Below, piece by piece: positions 20,324 to 31,986 of a stretch of DNA of 64,000 bases. The number at the start of each line of letters is the position of its first letter. Positions within the stretch are counted from its first letter, which is position 1. The notes under the pieces were generated by a model. The model was not told the origin of the DNA. It worked only from the letters and a program-made list of their open reading frames with translations, and did no database searches. The position numbers were made by a program, and so were the translations under genes. This stretch comes from Brachyhypopomus gauderio (lineage: Eukaryota; Chordata; Actinopteri; Gymnotiformes; Hypopomidae), in contig NW_027506915.1 in the NCBI RefSeq assembly GCF_052324685.1, positions 1-64,000 of the forward strand, given 5' to 3'.

Positions 20324-20527
20324 CAGCGATGTTATGCTAATGGATGAAGGCCTTTACATGAGTTCTGGCTGGCCGTTATTCATGAGTGAAGAAAGACCAG
20401 AATGTGGGTTATTCGTGACCACACCAGAACATGTGGACCTTTTTGTGTCAAGACTGTCAAATGCTTCCCATGTCAGAGGTCAAGAATATCTGGACATGTT
20501 CTGAATCACAGAGCAAGGCTAAACGTA

Positions 20528-20600
20528 GCCTGGATAGCTCAGTCGGTAGAGCATCAGACTTTTAATCTGAGGGTCCAGGGTTCAAGTCCCTGTTCAGGCG
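20528..20600 (+). tRNA. tRNA-Lys (TTT), unit 19
   Basis: Consensus gene. Confidence 0.97.
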
Positions 20601-21069
20601 TTGAACTTTACATGACCGTCAGCTCTTGAGCACCGTTCAGTCATCGTCAGGCAGGCTTTTGGATTAAGCTGAACTTCCAGCTTTACGTCTGCCTACCTGT
20701 GACTTCCTTGTCATTAATTATTTTGTCTATGTCCTTGTTAATGATGACAAAAAAAACAATTAAAGCCACTCAGCCTTTCCTTTCTCTCTCTCTCTATGTG
20801 ACATCACAATAGATTTTCTCAAAAAGCAATTCAAATTGTTCTAACCATTGGTGGGACCAACCCGTGGCCTTTTACCATCCACGTGTCCAAAATGCAGTAC
20901 GCATGCCAATGTTGTTAACAGACATACGTGTTGGTAGCTCTACATGTCCAACTGGTACAGTGTGAGGTTTCCTCTTTGGTGGACCTTAAAGAGTTGAAAA
21001 AGCCACAACCGAACTGGTATCTTTGTCAACGTCCTTGTTTCTGGATCTATGCTGCATGTGCGTCAGAAT

Positions 21070-21156
21070 CCTTCGGTAGCTCAGATGGTAGAGCAGAGGA
21101 CTGTAGAGGTTAAAGCAGCAATCCTTAGGCCACCTGATCAAATCCGGTTCGAAGGA
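21070..21156 (+). tRNA. tRNA-Tyr (GTA), decayed T arm, unit 20
   Basis: G26 is A, G52 is T and T54 is A. The last two break a T-stem pair and the T54-A58 contact and damage the B box. Probably inactive or weak. Confidence 0.85.
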
Positions 21157-21218
21157 AGCTTCTTTTTTTCCAGGATATTACTGCCTTTAATGTCATGATG
21201 GGCAAATAGTTTTCTGTT

Positions 21219-21290
21219 TTCCCTGACCGGGAATCGAACCCGGGCCGCGGCGGTGAGAGCGCCGAATCCTAGCCACTAGACCATCAGGGA
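21219..21290 (-). tRNA. tRNA-Glu (CTC), terminator lost, unit 20
   Basis: 40G form with an intact body, but its T5 run is broken to TATTT. No other run of four T precedes the antisense Tyr gene, so transcripts may run through it. Confidence 0.95.
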
Positions 21291-21494
21291 CAGCGATGTT
21301 ATGCTAATGAATGAAGGCTTTTACATGAGTTCTGGCTGGCCGTTATTCATGAGTGAAGAAAGACCAGAATGTGGGTTATTCGTGACCACACCAGAACATG
21401 TGGACCTTTTTGTGTCAAGACTGTCAAATGCTTCCCATGTCAGAGGTCAAGAATATCTGGACATGTTCTGAATCACAGAGCAAGGCTAAACGTA

Positions 21495-21567
21495 ACCTGG
21501 ATAGCTCAGTCGGTAGAGCATCAGACTTTTAATCTGAGGGTCCAGGGTTCAAGTCCCTGTTCAGGCG
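21495..21567 (+). tRNA. tRNA-Lys (TTT), acceptor variant, unit 20
   Basis: G1 is A, so the first acceptor pair with C72 is lost. This may impair RNase P cleavage and charging. Confidence 0.9.
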
Positions 21568-22039
21568 TTGAACTTTACATGACCGTCAGCTCTTGAGCAC
21601 CGTTCACTCATCGTCAGGCAGACTTTTGGATTAAGCTGAACTTCCAGCTTTACATCATCCTACCTGTGACTTCCTTGTCATTAATTATTTTGTCTATGTC
21701 CTTGTTAATGATGAAAAAAAAAACACCAATTAAAGCCACTCAGCCTTTCCTTTCTCTCTCTCTCTATGTGACATCACAATAGATTTTCTCAAAAAGCAAT
21801 TCAAATTGTTCTAACCATTGGTGGGACCAACCCGTGGCCTTTTACCATCCACGTGTCCAAAATGCAGTACGCATGCCAATGTTGTTAACAGACATACGTG
21901 TTGGTAGCTCTACATGTCCAACTGGTACAGTGTGAGGTTTCCTCTTTGGTGGACCTTAAAGAGTTGAAAAAGCCACAACCGAACTGGTATCTTTGTCAAC
22001 GTCCTTGTTTCTGGATCTATGCTGCATGTGCGTCAGAAT

Positions 22040-22126
22040 CCTTCGGTAGCTCAGATGGTAGAGCGGAGGACTGTAGAGGTTAAAGCAGCAATCCTTAGGC
22101 CACCGGTTCAAATTCGGTTCGAAGGA
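22040..22126 (+). tRNA. tRNA-Tyr (GTA), B-box variant, unit 21
   Basis: C61 to T, as in unit 19. Confidence 0.93.
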
Positions 22127-22189
22127 AGCTTCTTTTTTTTCCAGGATATTACTGCCTTTAATGTCATGATGAGCAAAAAGTTTTCTGTT

Positions 22190-22261
22190 TTCCCTGACCG
22201 GGAATCGAACCCGGGCCGCGGCGGTGAGAGCGCCGAATCCTAGCCACTAGACCATCAGGGA
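22190..22261 (-). tRNA. tRNA-Glu (CTC), unit 21
   Basis: 40G form. Confidence 0.97.
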
Positions 22262-22465
22262 CAGCGATGTTATGCTAATGGATGAAGGCCTTTACATGAG
22301 TTCTGGCTGGCCGTTATTCATGAGTGAAGAAAGACCAGAATGTGGGTTATTCGTGACCACACCAGAACATGTGGACCTTTTTGTGTCAAGACTGTCAAAT
22401 GCTTCCCATGTCAGAGGTCAAGAATATCTGGACATGTTCTGAATCACAGAGCAAGGCTAAACGTA

Positions 22466-22538
22466 GCCTGGATAGCTCAGTCGGTAGAGCATCAGACTTT
22501 TAATCTGAGGGTCCAGGGTTCAAGTCCCTGTTCAGGCG
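22466..22538 (+). tRNA. tRNA-Lys (TTT), unit 21
   Basis: Consensus gene. Confidence 0.97.
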
Positions 22539-23010
22539 TTGAACTTTACATGACCGTCAGCTCTTGAGCACCGTTCAGTCATCGTCAGGCAGGCTTTTGG
22601 ATTAAGCTGAACTTCCAGCTTTACGTCTGCCTACCTGTGACTTCCTTGTCATTAATTATTTTGTCTATGTCCTTGTTAATGATGACAAAAAAAACACCAA
22701 TTAAAGCCACTCAGCCTTTCCTTTCTCTCTCTCTCTATGTGACATCACAATAGATTTTCTCAAAAAGCAATTCAAATTGTTCTAACCATTGGTGGGACCA
22801 ACCCGTGGCCTTTTACCATCCACGTGTCCAAAATGCAGTACGCATGCCAATGTTGTTAACAGACATACGTGTTGGTAGCTCTACATGTCCAACTGGTACA
22901 GTGTGAGGTTTCCTCTTTGGTGGACCTTAAAGAGTTGAAAAAGCCACAACCGAACTGGTATCTTTGTCAACGTCCTTGTTTCTGGATCTATGCTGCATGT
23001 GCGTCAGAAT

Positions 23011-23097
23011 CCTTCGGTAGCTCAGATGGTAGAGCGGAGGACTGTAGAGGTTAAAGCAGCAATCCTTAGGCCACCGGTTCAAATCCGGTTCGAAGGA
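23011..23097 (+). tRNA. tRNA-Tyr (GTA), unit 22
   Basis: Consensus gene. Confidence 0.97.
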
Positions 23098-23159
23098 AGC
23101 TTCTTTTTTTCCAGGATATTACTGCCCTTAATGTCATGATGAGCAAAAAGTTTTCTGTT

Positions 23160-23231
23160 TTCCCTGACCGGGAATCGAACCCGGGCCGCGGCAGTGAGAG
23201 CGCCGAATCCTAGCCACTAGACCATCAGGGA
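23160..23231 (-). tRNA. tRNA-Glu (CTC), 39T variant, unit 22
   Basis: 40G form with C39 changed to T, giving a tolerable G31-T39 wobble. Shared with unit 47, together with ctatgtt and ttttcatg flanks. Confidence 0.94.
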
Positions 23232-23435
23232 CAGCTATGTTATGCTAATGAATGAAGGCTTTTTCATGAGTTCTGGCTGGCCGTTATTCATGAGTGAAGA
23301 AAGACCAGAATGTGGGTTATTCGTGACCACACCAGAACATGTGGACCTTTTTGTGTCAAGACTGTCAAATGCTTCCCATGTCAGAGGTCAAGAATATCTG
23401 GACATGTTCTGAATCACAGAGCAAGGCTAAACGTA

Positions 23436-23508
23436 GCCTGGATAGCTCAGTCGGTAGAGCATCAGACTTTTAATCTGAGGGTCCAGGGTTCAAGTCCCTG
23501 TTCAGGCG
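23436..23508 (+). tRNA. tRNA-Lys (TTT), unit 22
   Basis: Consensus gene. Confidence 0.97.
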
Positions 23509-23979
23509 TTGAACTTTACATGACCGTCAGCTCTTGAGCACCGTTCACTCATCGTCAGGCAGACTTTTGGATTAAGCTGAACTTCCAGCTTTACATCTGC
23601 CTACCTGTGACTTCCTTGTCATTAATTATTTTGTCTATGTCCTTGTTAATGATGAAAAAAAAAACACCAATTAAAGCCACTCAGCCTTTCCTTTCTCTCT
23701 CTCTCTATGTGACATCACAATAGATTTTCTCAAAAAGCAATTCAAATTGTTCTAACCATTGGTGGGACCAACCCGTGGCCTTTTACCATCCACGTGTCCA
23801 AAATGCAGTACGCATGCCAATGTTGTTAACAGACATACGTGTGGTAGCTCTACATGTCCAACTGGTACAGTGTGAGGTTTCCTCTTTGGTGGACCTTAAA
23901 GAGTTGAAAAAGCCACAACCGAACTGGTATCTTTGTCAACGTCCTTGTTTCTGGATCTATGCTGCATGTGCGTCAGAAT

Positions 23980-24066
23980 CCTTCGGTAGCTCAGATGGTA
24001 GAGCGGAGGACTGTAGAGGTTAAAGCAGCAATCCTTAGGCCACCGGTTCAAATCCGGTTCGAAGGA
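23980..24066 (+). tRNA. tRNA-Tyr (GTA), unit 23
   Basis: Consensus gene; the spacer has cgtgtggtag, one T short, as in unit 38. Confidence 0.97.
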
Positions 24067-24128
24067 AGCTTCTTTTTTTCCAGGATATTACTGCCTTTAA
24101 TGTCATGATGAGCAAAAAGTTTTCTGTT

Positions 24129-24200
24129 TTCCCTGACCGGGAATCGAACCCGGGCCGCGGCGGTGAGAGCGCCGAATCCTAGCCACTAGACCATCAGGGA
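24129..24200 (-). tRNA. tRNA-Glu (CTC), unit 23
   Basis: 40G form. Confidence 0.97.
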
Positions 24201-24404
24201 CAGCGATGTTATGCTAATGGATGAAGGCTTTTACATGAGTTCTGGCTGGCCGTTATTCATGAGTGAAGAAAGACCAGAATGTGGGTTATTCGTGACCACA
24301 CCAGAACATGTGGACCTTTTTGTGTCAAGACTGTCAAATGCTTCCCATGTCAGAGGTCAAGAATATCTGGACATGTTCTGAATCACAGAGCAAGGCTAAA
24401 CGTA

Positions 24405-24477
24405 GCCTGGATAGCTCAGTCGGTAGAGCATCAGACTTTTAATCTGAGGGTCCAGGGTTCAAGTCCCTGTTCAGGCG
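24405..24477 (+). tRNA. tRNA-Lys (TTT), unit 23
   Basis: Consensus gene. Confidence 0.97.
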
Positions 24478-24946
24478 TTGAACTTTACATGACCGTCAGC
24501 TCTTGAGCACCGTTCACTCATCGTCAGGCAGGCTTTTGGATTAAGCTGAACTTCCAGCTTTACGTCTGCCTACCTGTGACTTCCTTGTCATTAATTATTT
24601 TGTCTATGTCCTTGTTAATGATGACAAAAAAAACAATTAAAGCCACTCAGCCTTTCCTTTCTCTCTCTCTCTATGTGACATCACAATAGATTTTCTCAAA
24701 AAGCAATTCAAATTGTTCTAACCATTGGTGGGACCAACCCGTGGCCTTTTACCATCCACGTGTCCAAAATGCAGTACGCATGCCAATGTTGTTAACAGAC
24801 ATACGTGTTGGTAGCTCTACATGTCCAACTGGTACAGTGTGAGGTTTCCTCTTTGGTGGACCTTAAAGAGTTGAAAAAGCCACAACCGAACTGGTATCTT
24901 TGTCAACGTCCTTGTTTCTGGATCTATGCTGCATGTGCGTCAGAAT

Positions 24947-25033
24947 CCTTCGGTAGCTCAGATGGTAGAGCGGAGGACTGTAGAGGTTAAAGCAGCAATC
25001 CTTAGGCCACCGGTTCAAATCCGGTTCGAAGGA
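24947..25033 (+). tRNA. tRNA-Tyr (GTA), unit 24
   Basis: Consensus gene. Confidence 0.97.
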
Positions 25034-25095
25034 AGCTTCTTTTTTTCCAGGATATTACTGCCTTTAATGTCATGATGAGCAAAAAGTTTTCTGTT

Positions 25096-25167
25096 TTCCC
25101 TGACCGGGAATCGAACCCGGGCCGCGGCGGTGAGAGCGCCGAATCCTAGCCACTAGACCATCAGGGA
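25096..25167 (-). tRNA. tRNA-Glu (CTC), unit 24
   Basis: 40G form. Confidence 0.97.
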
Positions 25168-25371
25168 CAGCGATGTTATGCTAATGGATGAAGGCTTTTA
25201 CATGAGTTCTGGCTGGCCGTTATTCATGAGTGAAGAAAGACCAGAATGTGGGTTATTCGTGACCACACCAGAACATGTGGACCTTTTTGTGTCAAGACTG
25301 TCAAATGCTTCCCATGTCAGAGGTCAAGAATATCTGGACATGTTCTGAATCACAGAGCAAGGCTAAACGTA

Positions 25372-25444
25372 GCCTGGATAGCTCAGTCGGTAGAGCATCA
25401 GACTTTTAATCTGAGGGTCCAGGGTTCAAGTCCCTGTTCAGGCG
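25372..25444 (+). tRNA. tRNA-Lys (TTT), unit 24
   Basis: Consensus gene. Confidence 0.97.
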
Positions 25445-25916
25445 TTGAACTTTACATGACCGTCAGCTCTTGAGCACCGTTCACTCATCGTCAGGCAGAC
25501 TTTTGGATTAAGCTGAACTTCCAGCTTTACATCTGCCTACCTGTGACTTCCTTGTCATTAATTATTTTGTCTATGTCCTTGTTAATGATGAAAAAAAAAA
25601 CACCAATTAAAGCCACTCAGCCTTTCCTTTCTCTCTCTCTCTATGTGACATCACAATAGATTTTCTCAAAAAGCAATTCAAATTGTTCTAACCATTGGTG
25701 GGACCAACCCGTGGCCTTTTACCATCCACGTGTCCAAAATGCAGTACGCATGCCAATGTTGTTAACAGACATACGTGTTGGTAGCTCTACATGTCCAACT
25801 GGTACAGTGTGAGGTTTCCTCTTTGGTGGACCTTAAAGAGTTGAAAAAGCCACAACCGAACTGGTATCTTTGTCAACGTCCTTGTTTCTGGATCTATGCT
25901 GCATGTGCGTCAGAAT

Positions 25917-26003
25917 CCTTCGGTAGCTCAGATGGTAGAGCGGAGGACTGTAGAGGTTAAAGCAGCAATCCTTAGGCCACCGGTTCAAATCCGGTTCGAA
26001 GGA
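25917..26003 (+). tRNA. tRNA-Tyr (GTA), unit 25
   Basis: Consensus gene. Confidence 0.97.
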
Positions 26004-26065
26004 AGCTTCTTTTTTTCCAGGATATTACTGCCTTTAATGTCATGATGAGCAAAAAGTTTTCTGTT

Positions 26066-26137
26066 TTCCCTGACCGGGAATCGAACCCGGGCCGCGGCGG
26101 TGAGAGCGCCGAATCCTAGCCACTAGACCATCAGGGA
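26066..26137 (-). tRNA. tRNA-Glu (CTC), unit 25
   Basis: 40G form, but the unit has the tgtag flank usual for 40A units; a likely recombinant. Confidence 0.97.
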
Positions 26138-26341
26138 CAGCGATGTTATGCTAATGGATGAAGGCTTTTACATGAGTTCTGGCTGGCCGTTATTCATGAG
26201 TGAAGAAAGACCAGAATGTGGGTTATTCGTGACCACACCAGAACATGTGGACCTTTTTGTGTCAAGACTGTCAAATGCTTCCCATGTCAGAGGTCAAGAA
26301 TATCTGGACATGTTCTGAATCACAGAGCAAGACTAAATGTA

Positions 26342-26414
26342 GCCTGGATAGCTCAGTCGGTAGAGCATCAGACTTTTAATCTGAGGGTCCAGGGTTCAAG
26401 TCCCTGTTCAGGCG
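26342..26414 (+). tRNA. tRNA-Lys (TTT), unit 25
   Basis: Consensus gene; 5' flank reads gactaaatgta. Confidence 0.97.
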
Positions 26415-26886
26415 TTGAACTTTACATGACCGTCAGCTCTTGAGCACCGTTCACTCATCGTCAGGCAGACTTTTGGATTAAGCTGAACTTCCAGCTTTAC
26501 ATCTGCCTACCTGTGACTTCCTTGTCATTAATTATTTTGTCTATGTCCTTGTTAATGATGACAAAAAAAACAACAATTAAAGCCACTCAGCCTTTCCTTT
26601 CTCTCTCTCTCTATGTGACATCACAATAGATTTTCTCAAAAAGCAATTCAAATTGTTCTAACCATTGGTGGGACCAACCCGTGGCCTTTTACCATCCACG
26701 TGTCCAAAATGCAGTACGCATGCCAATGTTGTTAACAGACATACGTGTTGGTAGCTCTACATGTCCAACTGGTACAGTGTGAGGTTTCCTCTTTGGTGGA
26801 CCTTAAAGAGTTGAAAAAGCCACAACCGAACTGGTATCTTTGTCAACGTCCTTGTTTCTGGATCTATGCTGCATGTGCGTCAGAAT

Positions 26887-26973
26887 CCTTCGGTAGCTCA
26901 GATGGTAGAGCGGAGGACTGTAGAGGTTAAAGCAGCAATCCTTAGGCCACCGGTTCAAATCCGGTTCGAAGGA
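26887..26973 (+). tRNA. tRNA-Tyr (GTA), unit 26
   Basis: Consensus gene. Confidence 0.97.
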
Positions 26974-27035
26974 AGCTTCTTTTTTTCCAGGATATTACTG
27001 CCTTTAATGTCATGATGGGCAAAAAGTTTTCTGTT

Positions 27036-27107
27036 TTCCCTGACCGGGAATCGAACCCGGGCCGCGGCGGTGAGAGCGCCGAATCCTAGCCACTAGACCA
27101 TCAGGGA
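27036..27107 (-). tRNA. tRNA-Glu (CTC), unit 26
   Basis: 40G form, flanks as in unit 16. Confidence 0.97.
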
Positions 27108-27311
27108 CAGCGATGTTATGCTAATGAATGAAGGCTTTTACATGAGTTCTGGCTGGCCGTTATTCATGAGTGAAGAAAGACCAGAATGTGGGTTATTCGT
27201 GACCACACCAGAACATGTGGACCTTTTTGTGTCAAGACTGTCAAATGCTTCCCATGTCAGAGGTCAAGAATATCTGGACATGTTCTGAATCACAGAGCAA
27301 GGCTAAACGTA

Positions 27312-27384
27312 GCCTGGATAGCTCAGTCGGTAGAGCATCAGACTTTTAATCTGAGGGTCCAGGGTTCAAGTCCCTGTTCAGGCG
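27312..27384 (+). tRNA. tRNA-Lys (TTT), unit 26
   Basis: Consensus gene. Confidence 0.97.
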
Positions 27385-27855
27385 TTGAACTTTACATGAC
27401 CGTCAGCTCTTGAGCACCGTTCACTCATCGTCAGGCAGACTTTTGGATTAAGCTGAACTTCCAGCTTTACATCTGCCTACCTGTGACTTCCTTGTCATTA
27501 ATTATTTTGTCTATGTCCTTGTTAATGATGAAAAAAAAACACCAATTAAAGCCACTCAGCCTTTCCTTTCTCTCTCTCTCTATGTGACATCACAATAGAT
27601 TTTCTCAAAAAGCAATTCAAATTGTTCTAACCATTGGTGGGACCAACCCGTGGCCTTTTACCATCCACGTGTCCAAAATGCAGTACGCATGCCAATGTTG
27701 TTAACAGACATACGTGTTGGTAGCTCTACATGTCCAACTGGTACAGTGTGAGGTTTCCTCTTTGGTGGACCTTAAAGAGTTGAAAAAGCCACAACCGAAC
27801 TGGTATCTTTGTCAACGTCCTTGTTTCTGGATCTATGCTGCATGTGCGTCAGAAT

Positions 27856-27942
27856 CCTTCGGTAGCTCAGATGGTAGAGCGGAGGACTGTAGAGGTTAAA
27901 GCAGCAATCCTTAGGCCACCGGTTCAAATCCGGTTCGAAGGA
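27856..27942 (+). tRNA. tRNA-Tyr (GTA), unit 27
   Basis: Consensus gene. Confidence 0.97.
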
Positions 27943-28004
27943 AGCTTCTTTTTTTCCAGGATATTACTGCCTTTAATGTCATGATGAGCAAAAAGTTTTC
28001 TGTT

Positions 28005-28076
28005 TTCCCTGACCGGGAATCGAACCCGGGCCGCGGCGGTGAGAGCGCCGAATCCTAGCCACTAGACCATCAGGGA
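28005..28076 (-). tRNA. tRNA-Glu (CTC), unit 27
   Basis: 40G form. Confidence 0.97.
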
Positions 28077-28280
28077 CAGCGATGTTATGCTAATGGATGA
28101 AGGCTTTTACATGAGTTCTGGCTGGCCGTTATTCATGAGTGAAGAAAGACCAGAATGTGGGTTATTCGTGACCACACCAGAACATGTGGACCTTTTTGTG
28201 TCAAGACTGTCAAATGCTTCCCATGTCAGAGGTCAAGAATATTCGGACATGTTCTGAATCACAGAGCAAGGCTAAACGTA

Positions 28281-28353
28281 GCCTGGATAGCTCAGTCGGT
28301 AGAGCATCAGACTTTTAATCTGAGGGTCCAGGGTTCAAGTCCCTGTTCAGGCG
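28281..28353 (+). tRNA. tRNA-Lys (TTT), unit 27
   Basis: Consensus gene; upstream reads attcggac for atctggac. Confidence 0.97.
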
Positions 28354-28825
28354 TTGAACTTTACATGACCGTCAGCTCTTGAGCACCGTTCACTCATCGT
28401 CAGGCAGGCTTTTGGATTAAGCTGAACTTCCAGCTTTACGTCTGCCTACCTGTGACTTCCTTGTCATTAATTATTTTGTCTATGTCCTTGTTAATGATGA
28501 CAAAAAAAACAACAATTAAAGCCACTCAGCCTTTCCTTTCTCTCTCTCTCTATGTGACATCACAATAGATTTTCTCAAAAAGCAATTCAAATTGTTCTAA
28601 CCATTGGTGGGACCAACCCGTGGCCTTTTACCATCCACGTGTCCAAAATGCAGTACGCATGCCAATGTTGTTAACAGACATACGTGTTGGTAGCTCTACA
28701 TGTCCAACTGGTACAGTGTGAGGTTTCCTCTTTGGTGGACCTTAAAGAGTTGAAAAAGCCACAACCGAACTGGTATCTTTGTCAACGTCCTTGTTTCTGG
28801 ATCTATGCTGCATGTGCGTCAGAAT

Positions 28826-28912
28826 CCTTCGGTAGCTCAGATGGTAGAGCGGAGGACTGTAGAGGTTAAAGCAGCAATCCTTAGGCCACCGGTTCAAATC
28901 CGGTTCGAAGGA
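28826..28912 (+). tRNA. tRNA-Tyr (GTA), unit 28
   Basis: Consensus gene with T8 terminator. Confidence 0.97.
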
Positions 28913-28975
28913 AGCTTCTTTTTTTTCCAGGATATTACTGCCCTTAATGTCATGATGAGCAAAAAGTTTTCTGTT

Positions 28976-29047
28976 TTCCCTGACCGGGAACCGAACCCGG
29001 GCCGCGGCGGTGAGAGCGCCGAATCCTAGCCACTAGACCATCAGGGA
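28976..29047 (-). tRNA. tRNA-Glu (CTC), T-loop variant, unit 28
   Basis: 40G form with A58 changed to G. A58 is nearly invariant, pairs with T54 and lies in the B box, so both transcription and folding may suffer. Confidence 0.92.
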
Positions 29048-29251
29048 CAGCGATGTTATGCTAATGGATGAAGGCTTTTACATGAGTTCTGGCTGGCCGT
29101 TATTCATGAGTGAAGAAAGACCAGAATGTGGGTTATTCGTGACCACACCAGAACATGTGGACCTTTTTGTGTCAAGACTGTCAAATGCTTCCCATGTCAG
29201 AGGTCAAGAATATCTGGACATGTTCTGAATCACAGAGCAAGGCTAAACGTA

Positions 29252-29324
29252 GCCTGGATAGCTCAGTCGGTAGAGCATCAGACTTTTAATCTGAGGGTCC
29301 AGGGTTCAAGTCCCTGTTCAGGCG
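29252..29324 (+). tRNA. tRNA-Lys (TTT), unit 28
   Basis: Consensus gene; LINE copy 3 follows. Confidence 0.97.
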
Positions 29325-29454
29325 TTGAACTTTACATGACCGTCAGCTCTTGAGCACCGTTCACTCATCGTCAGGCAGGCTTTTGGATTAAGCTGAACTT
29401 CCAGCTTTACGTCTGCCTACCTGTGACTTCCTTGTCATTAATTATTTTGTCTAT

Positions 29455-30587
29455 ATATGCTTCCATTACCACACATCATTAATAAACATGGTATTAGTTA
29501 TCATCAATATGCAGATGACACTCAACTTTATATCTCGCTAGAACCTAAAGCCCTAAAATCAATTTGCTCACTGTTTGACTGCATAGATGATATACAGACA
29601 TGGATGTCTGACAATTTTCTGCAGTTAAATAAACAGAAGACAGAGGTTCTTGTTCTTGGCAGTGATTCACAAAGGAATGATGTCCAGACTTATTTAAATC
29701 AAATGAATCTGAAAGCCAGACAATGTGTTAAGAACCTGGGCGTCACCTTTGATAATGAGCTCAGCTTCAAATCACACATCATGACTACATGCAAGACAGC
29801 TTACTTTCATCTTCGAAACATCGCTAAGGTCCGAGATATGCTCTCTCCTGCTGACAGTGAAAAACTTGTCCATGCATTTATCACATCAAGGCTAGATTAT
29901 TGTAACGCTGTTCTATCTGCTCTTCCAAAGAGCTCTATTTCGCACCTACAGCGAGTTCAGAACGCGGCTGCAAGGGTTCTGACCCGCAGGAGAAAGAGAG
30001 ATCATATTACACCTGCACTCCACTCACTGCACTGGTTACCTGTCAGCTTTAGAATAGATTTTAAGGTTCTAGTCATGGTTTTTAAATGTCTTCATGGTCT
30101 TGCCCCTCTTTACCTAAGTGAAATGATGGTTAGATATGTTCCAGTCAGGTCTCTCAGGTCTTCAAACAGTAATCTACTGGTGATTCCTAAAAGCCGATTA
30201 AAGATTGGCGAGGGTGCTTTTAGCCACTATGGCCCAAAGCTCTGGAATTCTCTTCCTGAAGAGCTCAGAGGCATTTCATCCCTGCATAGTTTTAAGAGCA
30301 GTCTCAAAACATTCCTGTTTAGATCCGCTTTTAGTTAAAACTATTAAGATAGAGTTTCTTATCTTATTTACTTTACTTTTTATTATCTTACTTACTTCAC
30401 TTTTTACTTTTTATGTTATTTTAATATTTTTATCTTTAATTTCTTTTAAAATTTTCTTCTGTCTTTTTGTCTTTGTCTTATCTCCTTTTAATGTTTCTTT
30501 TATTTATACTGTAAAGCACTTTGAGTTACATGTATGTATGAAAGGTGCTATACAAATAAAGATTATTATTATTATTATTATTATTAT
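29455..30587 (+). mobile_element. 5'-truncated LINE, copy 3, in unit 28
   Basis: Same insertion point as the other copies, 11,798 bp after copy 2. Its host unit has the usual tgcgtcag before Tyr and a private change in tRNA-Glu, so this unit has diverged from units 15 and 17 or has been partly converted. The unit after it (29) shares gatgggc and aatgaatg with units 16 and 18. Confidence 0.9.
29457..30338 (+). CDS. LINE reverse transcriptase C-terminal fragment, copy 3
   Basis: The encoded protein is identical to copies 1 and 2 over all 293 residues. Confidence 0.85.
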   Translation: MLPLPHIINKHGISYHQYADDTQLYISLEPKALKSICSLFDCIDDIQTWMSDNFLQLNKQKTEVLVLGSDSQRNDVQTYLNQMNLKARQCVKNLGVTFDNELSFKSHIMTTCKTAYFHLRNIAKVRDMLSPADSEKLVHAFITSRLDYCNAVLSALPKSSISHLQRVQNAAARVLTRRRKRDHITPALHSLHWLPVSFRIDFKVLVMVFKCLHGLAPLYLSEMMVRYVPVRSLRSSNSNLLVIPKSRLKIGEGAFSHYGPKLWNSLPEELRGISSLHSFKSSLKTFLFRSAFS

Positions 30588-30929
30588 GTCCTTGTTAATG
30601 ATGACAAAAAAAACAACAATTAAAGCCACTCAGCCTTTCCTTTCTCTCTCTCTCTATGTGACATCACAATAGATTTTCTCAAAAAGCAATTCAAATTGTT
30701 CTAACCATTGGTGGGACCAACCCGTGGCCTTTTACCATCCACGTGTCCAAAATGCAGTACGCATGCCAATGTTGTTAACAGACATACGTGTTGGTAGCTC
30801 TACATGTCCAACTGGTACAGTGTGAGGTTTCCTCTTTGGTGGACCTTAAAGAGTTGAAAAAGCCACAACCGAACTGGTATCTTTGTCAACGTCCTTGTTT
30901 CTGGATCTATGCTGCATGTGCGTCAGAAT

Positions 30930-31016
30930 CCTTCGGTAGCTCAGATGGTAGAGCGGAGGACTGTAGAGGTTAAAGCAGCAATCCTTAGGCCACCGGTTCA
31001 AATCCGGTTCGAAGGA
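30930..31016 (+). tRNA. tRNA-Tyr (GTA), unit 29
   Basis: Consensus gene. Confidence 0.97.
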
Positions 31017-31078
31017 AGCTTCTTTTTTTCCAGGATATTACTGCCTTTAATGTCATGATGGGCAAAAAGTTTTCTGTT

Positions 31079-31150
31079 TTCCCTGACCGGGAATCGAACC
31101 CGGGCCGCGGCGGTGAGAGCGCCGAATCCTAGCCACTAGACCATCAGGGA
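31079..31150 (-). tRNA. tRNA-Glu (CTC), unit 29
   Basis: 40G form, flanks as in unit 16. Confidence 0.97.
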
Positions 31151-31354
31151 CAGCGATGTTATGCTAATGAATGAAGGCTTTTACATGAGTTCTGGCTGGC
31201 CGTTATTCATGAGTGAAGAAAGACCAGAATGTGGGTTATTCGTGACCACACCAGAACATGTGGACCTTTTTGTGTCAAGACTGTCAAATGCTTCCCATGT
31301 CAGAGGTCAAGAATATCTGGACATGTTCTGAATCACAGAGCAAGGCTAAACGTA

Positions 31355-31427
31355 GCCTGGATAGCTCAGTCGGTAGAGCATCAGACTTTTAATCTGAGGG
31401 TCCAGGGTTCAAGTCCCTGTTCAGGCG
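31355..31427 (+). tRNA. tRNA-Lys (TTT), unit 29
   Basis: Consensus gene. Confidence 0.97.
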
Positions 31428-31899
31428 TTGAACTTTACATGACCGTCAGCTCTTGAGCACCGTTCACTCATTGTCAGGCAGACTTTTGGATTAAGCTGAA
31501 CTTCCAGCTTTACATCTGCCTACCTGTGACTTCCTTGTCATTAATTATTTTGTCTATGTCCTTGTTAATGATGAAAAAAAAAACACCAATTAAAGCCACT
31601 CAGCCTTTCCTTTCTCTCTCTCTCTATGTGACATCACAATAGATTTTCTCAAAAAGCAATTCAAATTGTTCTAACCATTGGTGGGACCAACCCGTGGCCT
31701 TTTACCATCCACGTGTCCAAAATGCAGTACGCATGCCAATGTTGTTAACAGACATACGTGTTGGTAGCTCTACATGTCCAACTGGTACAGTGTGAGGTTT
31801 CCTCTTTGGTGGACCTTAAAGAGTTGAAAAAGCCACAACCGAACTGGTATCTTTGTCAACGTCCTTGTTTCTGGATCTATGCTGCATGTGCGTCAGAAT

Positions 31900-31986
31900 C
31901 CTTCGGTAGCTCAGATGGTAGAGCGGAGGACTGTAGAGGTTAAAGCAGCAATCCTTAGGCCACCGGTTCAAATCCGGTTCGAAGGA
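31900..31986 (+). tRNA. tRNA-Tyr (GTA), unit 30
   Basis: Consensus gene. Confidence 0.97.
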
